From a virus: DNA of 64,000 bases. Shown in pieces: positions 49,491 to 55,840 of the stretch. Each line of letters opens with the position of its first letter. Within the stretch, counting starts at the first letter, position 1. The position numbers were made by a program, and so were the translations under genes. The notes beneath the pieces were generated by a model that was not told the origin of the DNA, ran no database searches, and worked only from the letters and a program-made list of their open reading frames with translations. Location of the stretch: the IMG/VR virus record IMGVR_UViG_3300045740_000163, positions 1 to 64,000 of that record. One strand, 5' to 3'.

Positions 49491-50380
49491 GCAAATCCAT
49501 TAAGCGAATTCGCCCCATGTCCCCTAGCAAATTTAAAGTGGGGGATCGAGTAACAGAGAACATAAAGAACATCGCGTTTGTGAGTCCTTTTGCCGAGCAA
49601 AAGGTAAAAGACACTGTCGCAAATTATGTGCACGATACTCGTGTAGGTACGGTTAAAGAAGTTTTTGTTAAAACAAATAGTCGGGGTGACAGACGTCACT
49701 ACGCTTCAGTTCTGTGGGACTACCTACAGTCGACCACAGAGCACGAGCAAGGCCGTTTAAAGCTTCACGCTGCCTCGTTGCAAATGGCAAGCGTGAGTAA
49801 GAGTCCAGAACAACCTAAACCAAATGTAACTACAAAGAGGTCAAAAGCATCGGTGGAGATCCTGAACTTAGATTCAGTTAAAGAAAAAGACATATTCACA
49901 GCTAAAACCGAGAACGGTTACGTAGGTTGTGCCCGCACACAGACAGGTGTTTGTTTCACAGTCGAAGTGTTCGAAAGCGCTCTCGAAGCAGCAAACAAAG
50001 CCCGAAGCTTAAAACGACAACTAGAGTCGAAAGAAGCCCAAGAATGTAAAGAAACCAAAAAAAAGTCAGAAGAAATAAAAAAATGTGTAGTCAGAAAAAC
50101 TAATAAAAAGGTAACCTTGAGATCGAGACTGTACACACTCGACGAGACCAAGGCAATGCCGCTTCTGCGTTTCCAAGAGGTGTGGGTAATTATAAAAGAC
50201 GCTATGTATGTGAGCGACTGCCTAGACCGCGAAAGAAAGAACTTAGTAAGCTACACAAGCAATAAAGAAAAAGCAATGTACTTTACGTGTCATGAAAAAG
50301 CTAAAATGACTATGAGAGTATTAAAGGGTACAGTCGGTCCTGGATTTGACTTGAAGCGTTTTTTTATAGAGAATAAGTAA
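49487..50380 (+). CDS. Basic protein with KOW/SH3-like start
   Basis: 297 residues. Residues ~15-70 are beta-rich with KFKVGDRVTENIKNIAFVSP and DTRVGTVKEVFVKTNSRGDR, an SH3-like layout, then a Lys-rich coil. Starts in an ATGA overlap with polA. A DNA- or polymerase-associated role is suggested by position and charge only. Confidence 0.6.
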   Translation: MSKSIKRIRPMSPSKFKVGDRVTENIKNIAFVSPFAEQKVKDTVANYVHDTRVGTVKEVFVKTNSRGDRRHYASVLWDYLQSTTEHEQGRLKLHAASLQMASVSKSPEQPKPNVTTKRSKASVEILNLDSVKEKDIFTAKTENGYVGCARTQTGVCFTVEVFESALEAANKARSLKRQLESKEAQECKETKKKSEEIKKCVVRKTNKKVTLRSRLYTLDETKAMPLLRFQEVWVIIKDAMYVSDCLDRERKNLVSYTSNKEKAMYFTCHEKAKMTMRVLKGTVGPGFDLKRFFIENK

Positions 50381-50400
50381 AAGCAGTCAGGTGTAGTTGA

Positions 50401-50649
50401 GTGGCCACACGGTACGCTGGTGATTACTTTGGGATCTCTCTGGCTGATAACTACGGCACCGAAAGGTCTCAGCTACTCTCCTATTACCCAGAACTGCGTA
50501 AAGCTAGTTCGCCTAAAAAAGCGGATAGACCTCAGACAGTCACAAAAGAAGTAAGAGCTGTGGGCCCTTTCGCAGGGTTTAAAACTCTGAGCAAAAAAGG
50601 AGATTACAAGGCAGTGCCTGTCTTCAGCGGATTCAAGACTGTCAAGTAA
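50401..50649 (+). CDS. Small protein with FAG-x-x-FGI-x-LA start
   Basis: 82 residues from GTG: ATRYAGDYFGISLADNYGTE, then a basic disordered part with GPFAGFKTLSKKGDY and PVFSGFKTV, an internal repeat. The N-terminal motif recurs in the next gene (50709). Function unknown. Confidence 0.55.
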   Translation: MATRYAGDYFGISLADNYGTERSQLLSYYPELRKASSPKKADRPQTVTKEVRAVGPFAGFKTLSKKGDYKAVPVFSGFKTVK

Positions 50650-50708
50650 TCAAGGACGACAAGGTTTATACTATCTAAATAGATCGAAAAGACTAGCGGG
50701 CTAACCTA

Positions 50709-51593
50709 ATGACCTATTCCCTCCCACAGTTTGCAGGTAATCTGTTTGGGATTGATCTGGCTGGTCTGTTTAAGGACAACGAAGGTAGCGGAATCCCGGA
50801 GGGGTTCATGCCAGGCTTCAACTTTACAGCAAACGTGAAAGGTCGTAGCCCCGGTACTCTCACATACAAAACACCAAAGATACCTTCAGGTACTGTTGAG
50901 TTTTCACTGGTTCCTAAACTACCAGACATAGTCAACCAACCTACAGCACCTGTAACTCCTGCTCCTGCTCCTGCTCCCGCTCCCGCTCCCGCTGCTCGGT
51001 CCCTTCCCACGTACGCGCCTCAGTACGCCTCTCTTTTCAGTGGTACTCCTACTTACACGCCTCCTAGAAATCGTCAACAACCGACACCTGTTGCAGCTGC
51101 CCCAGTAACACCTACCCAGCCAGCGCCTGCAGTCACTCAACCCGTAGCACAAACGCCGACAAAACCAACATACGGCTCCGGCTTGGTGGATCAAATTAAA
51201 GCAGGGGGTGACATTCTTTCTAAAAAAGAAGCCGTTCGAATCGCGGGCGAGACTAAGAAAACAGTTGCTGAAGTGATGTCAAAAGCTCTGAACGTTGGAG
51301 TTGGCTTGGGGACTAATCTTGTTAACGCATATAGCAAAGGTAATTTAGGACCTAACGCAAAAAATCTATATGGTGACTATGTTATTGGACCATACAGCAA
51401 AAATGTTGCAAAAGCGCTTCAAAACCTGGCTCCTTTAAAAAACCTAGAACTTCCTCAAGGCACTGCGTATGTAGGAAGCAGTAAGTATGTCACTCCTGCG
51501 AAATCCACCTACTCGAAGGTCGGAGGAAGTGTTTATACACCTGCTTCGACTGTCTACAATCCAATTATTATTCAACGGCAACTGAATAAATAA
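50709..51593 (+). CDS. Pro/Ala-rich protein, virion-like
   Basis: 294 residues: N-terminal LPQFAGNLFGIDLAGLFKDN shares its motif with 50401-50649. A PAPAPAPAPA tract near residues 80-92, a Pro/Thr-rich linker, then a helical part (EAVRIAGETKKTVAEVMSKA) and a disordered Tyr/Ser end. Composition is like that of late virion proteins although it is in the replication block. Confidence 0.6.
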   Translation: MTYSLPQFAGNLFGIDLAGLFKDNEGSGIPEGFMPGFNFTANVKGRSPGTLTYKTPKIPSGTVEFSLVPKLPDIVNQPTAPVTPAPAPAPAPAPAARSLPTYAPQYASLFSGTPTYTPPRNRQQPTPVAAAPVTPTQPAPAVTQPVAQTPTKPTYGSGLVDQIKAGGDILSKKEAVRIAGETKKTVAEVMSKALNVGVGLGTNLVNAYSKGNLGPNAKNLYGDYVIGPYSKNVAKALQNLAPLKNLELPQGTAYVGSSKYVTPAKSTYSKVGGSVYTPASTVYNPIIIQRQLNK

Positions 51594-51608
51594 GTTAATA
51601 GCGTTATC

Positions 51609-51645
51609 GAAGAGAGGGGCTATGCTGAACATAGCCTATCTCTTC
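51609..51645 (+). promoter_or_regulatory. Two-part hairpin before a small ORF
   Basis: GAAGAGA/TCTCTTC and GGCTATG/CATAGCC form 14 bp interrupted by one 2x2 internal loop, ending 4 bp before ATG 51650. No T-tract follows. Possible translation or RNA-stability control. Confidence 0.55.
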
Positions 51646-51649
51646 CTAC

Positions 51650-51784
51650 ATGAATCGCTACATTAAATTTGTTTTTGAGAGAGCGGCAAAAGCTTTTGGT
51701 CTTTATGTAATTTTTGCCGTAAACGAAGAAGACAGAAGGTGCATAATCGAAGCATCAAATTTCCAGCCGAATGACGTGTACTGA
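51650..51784 (+). CDS. 44-residue protein
   Basis: NRYIKFVFERAAKAFGLYVI then FAVNEEDRRCIIEASNFQ. It overlaps the next gene by 14 bp. The preceding hairpin occupies its leader. Function unknown. Confidence 0.45.
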   Translation: MNRYIKFVFERAAKAFGLYVIFAVNEEDRRCIIEASNFQPNDVY

Positions 51785-52346
51785 TTACTGTCTGTACGTA
51801 GAGCGAAAAGGAAAACGCCTCCGCGTCGCGATATCTGCTAACGAATCAAACCACGCGCAAGCGCAAGCTTCAGACATCACAAGGGCTCTACAAGCGGATA
51901 CGTTCTCCCTCTCGTACGAAAGCGTAAAAGAAACAAACTTATCTATATTGTTCAAACGCCTAGCTTCTAATAATTTTACACACAGCGCATGTGACATTTG
52001 GGAAGGATCCCTCTGTAACGGATCTCCCGTGATGTACGCACTTAATAGAAAGTACTACATACGCCCATTGATACTAGATTATCTTGAAATAAATAAAGAC
52101 GGCTGTGTCAAACCATCCTGCGGCACTCCCGCTTGTATAAATCCGTATCACAACTCTTACAAAAAAATGAAGGCGTCAAAGCTTGGGGACGCCGACACGA
52201 ATTTAGTACTAGCATTCTCCAGCCAAGGCGTCCCGGTCCGGGAAATTGCCAAGGCACTCAAGGTACACCGATCAACGATTTACCGAGCATTAAACCGTGA
52301 ACATTTTCACTCTGGGACTTCGCATCACAGATGCGGCCGAGACTGA
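51771..52346 (+). CDS. HNH-like zinc and HTH DNA-binding protein
   Basis: 191 residues. Central part has Cys/His spacing (CVKPSCGTPACINPYHN, about 118-134) like the metal-bound part of phage HNH endonucleases. The C-terminus has a resolvase-type helix-turn-helix (VREIAKALKVHRSTIYRALN, about 158-177). It may be an endonuclease or a regulator derived from one. It overlaps the SSB-like gene by 50 bp. Confidence 0.65.
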   Translation: MTCTDYCLYVERKGKRLRVAISANESNHAQAQASDITRALQADTFSLSYESVKETNLSILFKRLASNNFTHSACDIWEGSLCNGSPVMYALNRKYYIRPLILDYLEINKDGCVKPSCGTPACINPYHNSYKKMKASKLGDADTNLVLAFSSQGVPVREIAKALKVHRSTIYRALNREHFHSGTSHHRCGRD

Positions 52347-52944
52347 CGAAAACAAAGTCGTGCATGTCTTAGCTGAGTCTCTGCCTTCAAGCGACAAGCG
52401 TGTCGCTACGAAAGTGCAGCTCTCAGTTAAGGAAGACCAGTACAACGCAAAAGTACTTAAAACCCTTCAAGAAAAAGAAACTGTGCTGGCCATCGGGCCA
52501 ACAAAGACAACTCCCGATGGTGTCCTACAGATGCAGCCCATGCTTGTCGTCGCCAAAGATAACTGGGACGATCTGCTTGCTGTCAATCTTTTCGTCTCCA
52601 CGGGTGGTCTTGGTCCAGCTACTGAAGAAACTCAGCTTGGAGACAACACCGTAACCAACCGCTCTCTCGCGTGGCAGGACGAAAAAGGTGAAACTTCCTG
52701 GTTTAAACTGAGCGCATGGGACGCATTATCTGCACAACTTGCTGAGCTTGCGCCTGGCACGCCAACAATTGCTGTCGGTCGCGTAAGCACTAGCGAAAAA
52801 GAAGATCGGAAGTATCTTAACTACGGGGTTGAGAAAATTCTCTACCTGCCACGCAGCAAAAAGGCTGCACCTGCCAAAGCTGCTGATCCTGACAAAGGCA
52901 CAGTGTCTACGGCCGCTCTCGGATCACTGGACTTCTCTCTCTGA
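52297..52944 (+). CDS. Single-stranded DNA-binding-like protein
   Basis: 215 residues from GTG. Beta-rich OB-like pattern in two halves (LTLGLRITDAAETDENKV-type start; NRSLAWQDEKGETSWFKLSA; PTIAVGRVSTSEKEDRKYLN). A disordered Ala/Lys linker leads to a tail ending LGSLDFSL. The tail resembles the protein-recruiting ends of SSBs. It lies just before another protein with the same type of tail and upstream of nuclease and helicase genes. Confidence 0.6.
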   Translation: MNIFTLGLRITDAAETDENKVVHVLAESLPSSDKRVATKVQLSVKEDQYNAKVLKTLQEKETVLAIGPTKTTPDGVLQMQPMLVVAKDNWDDLLAVNLFVSTGGLGPATEETQLGDNTVTNRSLAWQDEKGETSWFKLSAWDALSAQLAELAPGTPTIAVGRVSTSEKEDRKYLNYGVEKILYLPRSKKAAPAKAADPDKGTVSTAALGSLDFSL

Positions 52945-52953
52945 TTAACAACC

Positions 52954-53784
52954 ATGGTTTTTATCGCAGGCAAATTTTCGGCTGATGAAATCCTCTGCCA
53001 GATTCCGCCGCACACGCTACGTATCGACCTTCAAAGCCGTTATTGGAAATCCGATTCTGATAGTGAAGCGGCGATCGTCGACAGCAACGGCAATGGGATT
53101 CCGATTTCGTTCGTGCTTCTTGGGTTCACGCCGTATTTCGGTAACCTCGGTATGCGCAACCACGAGGAATTTATTCGTATTGCTTACATCGGTGTCACTC
53201 CTAATCACCGTCTGCTTCCGCCTCGCTGTGTGTGCACTAGCATCATCAGTGGTAAGTCATCTCAAAGGAACTTCATCTCGTACTTCCAGACGCTCTACAA
53301 CAATCGTATTAACGTAGGCGAAGTAATCACCGAAACGAAGTTCGTTCAAAAATCCTTCAACGAGAGGGATCCGATGACTGGTGCAGATGGCGCCAAGATT
53401 AACTACAACGTCTTAGAGTTTCGGGATCGCCCAGCTCAAACGGATGAAGAGCAGAAGCTCATTGAAGATATCAGCGCGTGGCTTGAATCTGGTTCAGGAG
53501 ATTTGGTGGCATCTGCTTTACGCAGTACTATCTCCGGCGCTCATTTGGTTGAGTTACCTCTGGGAGAAGACCACGCGGCCATTAAGGAAGCGTTTATTGA
53601 AGCTAACCCGAAAAGGTTAGAGGGCTCAGCTCCCGCCGGCTTAGCTGCACTTCCCGCAGGTGCTGGCGCTCCGGGAGCCAAAGCCGAACCTGCTGCTCCT
53701 CCTGAGCCCAAGAAAGCTACCAGCAAAAAGGAGCTGACAGAAGAACAAAAAGCTGCTTTACAGGCTGCTGGTCTGGATTTCTGA
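52954..53784 (+). CDS. Recombination or ssDNA-binding-like protein with LDF tail
   Basis: 276 residues: alpha/beta core (SFVLLGFTPYFGNLG, RNFISYFQTLYNNRINVGEV), an acidic middle and an Ala/Pro/Lys linker ending in KAALQAAGLDF. No family recognised. The pairing with the SSB-like gene, similar tails and the following terminator suggest a nucleoprotein partner made in quantity. Confidence 0.55.
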   Translation: MVFIAGKFSADEILCQIPPHTLRIDLQSRYWKSDSDSEAAIVDSNGNGIPISFVLLGFTPYFGNLGMRNHEEFIRIAYIGVTPNHRLLPPRCVCTSIISGKSSQRNFISYFQTLYNNRINVGEVITETKFVQKSFNERDPMTGADGAKINYNVLEFRDRPAQTDEEQKLIEDISAWLESGSGDLVASALRSTISGAHLVELPLGEDHAAIKEAFIEANPKRLEGSAPAGLAALPAGAGAPGAKAEPAAPPEPKKATSKKELTEEQKAALQAAGLDF

Positions 53785-53815
53785 GCTAAGCTCTTCCTGG
53801 ATTGTTCACGCCAGA

Positions 53816-53839
53816 GGACGCCGCAAGCGTCCTTTTTTT
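53816..53839 (+). terminator. Intrinsic terminator, plus strand
   Basis: GGACGC/GCGTCC stem with a CGCAA loop followed by seven T, 31 bp after the stop of the 52954-53784 gene. It separates that transcript from the oppositely oriented NblA-like gene. Confidence 0.92.
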
Positions 53840-53843
53840 GTGC

Positions 53844-54077
53844 CTACAGCTCCAGCAAGTCACCAAACGAAGGGAGATTGACACCATATGCAATACAGTA
53901 CTTTATAATATTCTCAAGTAACTTAGCCCTTATTAAATAATTAGCATATACTACTTCAAGCACCTCCCTGGACTCTTCAGCACTAAGCTTATCCATGCCA
54001 TCGAGAAAAGCTCGGTGGGTGAATTTTTGCTCAAGCGTTAGGTGAGACTTAAGCTTATCCAGCAACTGTTCTGACAT
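53844..54077 (-). CDS. nblA: NblA-like phycobilisome degradation protein
   Basis: 77 residues. Residues 12-60 follow the NblA pattern closely: LTLEQKFTHRAFLDGMDKLS then EESREVLEVVYANYLIRAKL and IIKY. Conserved features are L-T-L-E-Q-x-F near the start, the middle S-x-E-(E/Q) turn and the R near the end. NblA targets the light-harvesting phycobilisome for proteolysis; homologues occur in freshwater cyanophages such as those of Microcystis. It is the only minus-strand gene in the replication block. Its ATG overlaps that of the divergent 54076 gene in the sequence CATG. Confidence 0.7.
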   Translation of the reverse strand: MSEQLLDKLKSHLTLEQKFTHRAFLDGMDKLSAEESREVLEVVYANYLIRAKLLENIIKYCIAYGVNLPSFGDLLEL

Positions 54078-54612
54078 GTCAAACTTCTACCGTGTGCCTC
54101 GCTACATATTCGATCCTATCCGTGAATCGGGTTTGGTTGATGGAGTAATTCTCTTACCGTACGACCCCGAAGGGGCTCTTGAGAAACAAGTACGTAAAGC
54201 AAAAGTAGATGATGTAATAACAAACAACTGTGAAGAGAACCTAGTAGATCTTGACTGGTGGGCAAAACAAAAAGGTCAGATCGATTGGGTAGTGGCCATA
54301 ACGCAAGGTATGAAAGACTACACTAAATGGATTACTGAGTGCGGGCTACAAGCAGCAAAAAAGGGTGTTTGTATTCTTGACCGCTTGACCTTTCTTGAGC
54401 CCACACGGGCACGAGAAGAATTTTTGCAAAACTCATCGCTAACAAACCTTAAGATCCTGTCCCCTAGGCCATCATTTCGTGCGGATGGTACAAATTCAAA
54501 AGATCCTGTAACTTCTGCGTGGTTCTTGTTTCAAAAACCAGGCGCGGCGCAAGTTAACACCTGCATTGACTTCGAGGTATCGTGGCATCGCCCACAAAAC
54601 CTAAAACTGTGA
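54076..54612 (+). CDS. Degenerate DNA-methyltransferase-like protein
   Basis: 178 residues. The C-terminal half matches phage DNA N6-methyltransferases: KGVCILDRLTFLEPTRAREE, LKILSPRPSFRADGTNS, VTSAWFLFQK. The catalytic N-P-P-Y position reads VVAITQGMKDY and no glycine-rich SAM loop is present, so it is probably catalytically inactive. It may have been repurposed as a DNA-binding protein. The start overlaps the divergent nblA start. Confidence 0.6.
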   Translation: MSNFYRVPRYIFDPIRESGLVDGVILLPYDPEGALEKQVRKAKVDDVITNNCEENLVDLDWWAKQKGQIDWVVAITQGMKDYTKWITECGLQAAKKGVCILDRLTFLEPTRAREEFLQNSSLTNLKILSPRPSFRADGTNSKDPVTSAWFLFQKPGAAQVNTCIDFEVSWHRPQNLKL

Positions 54613-54932
54613 GTAAGCGTCTCTTCAAGCAACTAGATCAACTTATTGAACTTCAGATCGAACAAAACCGTCAGCTCGATAAAATCACTGCATTACTCGT
54701 AGGGCAGCAGCTGCTGACTGAGTGTGTCGATTATCAAGGGAACGCTCGCTCACCTGAGGATTGCGCAGAAATAACAATTGAGAGTTTCTCGGCTGCTCTC
54801 TGTCTAATGTCTGAGCTGGACCAGCGGAATCGGGATTACCAGTATCAAAAGTCTGAGTTCTTCCTGTATGAAGAAAACGACGAAGATGACGAAGATGAAG
54901 ATGATGGTCCTGTAGTATCTAGTTCGTTCTAA
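54582..54932 (+). CDS. Coiled-coil protein with acidic tail
   Basis: 116 residues from GTG: basic start, then helix (SKRLFKQLDQLIELQIEQNR, LDKITALLVG), and a C-terminus of Glu and Asp (about 98-110). Overlaps the upstream gene by 31 bp. Function unknown. Confidence 0.55.
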   Translation: MASPTKPKTVSKRLFKQLDQLIELQIEQNRQLDKITALLVGQQLLTECVDYQGNARSPEDCAEITIESFSAALCLMSELDQRNRDYQYQKSEFFLYEENDEDDEDEDDGPVVSSSF

Positions 54933-54958
54933 AATATTTAGGAATTGACACTAATTCT

Positions 54959-55738
54959 GTGTCCGATACACGAGTAACTATTAACGGTTTAAGGCATTAT
55001 CTCTGTGCTGGTGTTCCTAAACCTCTACCGTCTGTAACGTCCGTACTCAGTGCGACGCAATCGGAGACAACACGTAAAAAACTTGCGCATTGGAATCTAA
55101 TGAATCCAGGCGCAGCAGATGCTGCCGCCACTAGAGGAACTTGGATTCACAACAGTGTAGAAGATTACCTACGTGGCTTAAGAGTCATCCCATCAGAACA
55201 GTACAAACCGTATTGGGATGGTGTGCCCGAACTTCTAGACGAGCTTCTCGAAGGAGGCCGCGTACTTTGGAGTGAGAAGCCGTTCAATCAACCACGGTGG
55301 TCAAAGTACGTCGGCGACGATGGTGTGGGAAGGATACATTACTACAACGAACACACAGGTCACGGGTACGCAGGATGCTGTGACTTGATTTATATGAACT
55401 CAAATGCCGATATCGTTTTGGCTGACTTTAAAACCAGCAATGGACCTTACTCGGCTAGGTTCCCTAACAAAAACCAGAACATCGATGAAAGAACTAAAAA
55501 AGCTCTAATCTCTGGCGTGTTCAAAACTAAGAAGACTAGACTACAGCTCGCTGCCTATAAACTTGCAGCTGAAGCTTGTCTAGGAATTAAAATTGCTAAA
55601 ACACAAATTATAGTTACGACAGCCATACCTGAGTTCAATACTCAGATATTTACATTCGGCTCTGAAGAGGTTGAAAAAGACTGTGAAAGTTGGCTCGAAG
55701 TTCTAAAAAGTTACTACGAACTCCATCCTCAGGCGTAG
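54959..55738 (+). CDS. PD-(D/E)XK nuclease (Cas4/RecB-like)
   Basis: 259 residues from GTG. Early LPSVTSVLSAT and TRGTWIHNSVEDYLRG (the histidine helix), then GHGYAGCCDLIYMNSN with Asp, ADIVLADFKTS (D-x-K core, about 157-167), and TRLQLAAYKLAAEACLG (Q-x3-Y motif). This is the RecB/Cas4 exonuclease layout. No four-Cys iron-sulfur cluster is seen. Probably processes DNA ends in replication or recombination. Confidence 0.8.
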   Translation: MSDTRVTINGLRHYLCAGVPKPLPSVTSVLSATQSETTRKKLAHWNLMNPGAADAAATRGTWIHNSVEDYLRGLRVIPSEQYKPYWDGVPELLDELLEGGRVLWSEKPFNQPRWSKYVGDDGVGRIHYYNEHTGHGYAGCCDLIYMNSNADIVLADFKTSNGPYSARFPNKNQNIDERTKKALISGVFKTKKTRLQLAAYKLAAEACLGIKIAKTQIIVTTAIPEFNTQIFTFGSEEVEKDCESWLEVLKSYYELHPQA

Positions 55739-55840
55739 AATCAAACCCACCAGACGGCTGTTCCTGAGAGGGTTCTTCAACTTTTCTTAGGGTTCACTCG
55801 CCCATTTTCGGGGCATACTAGAGGCGCTCAGCGACATCCC

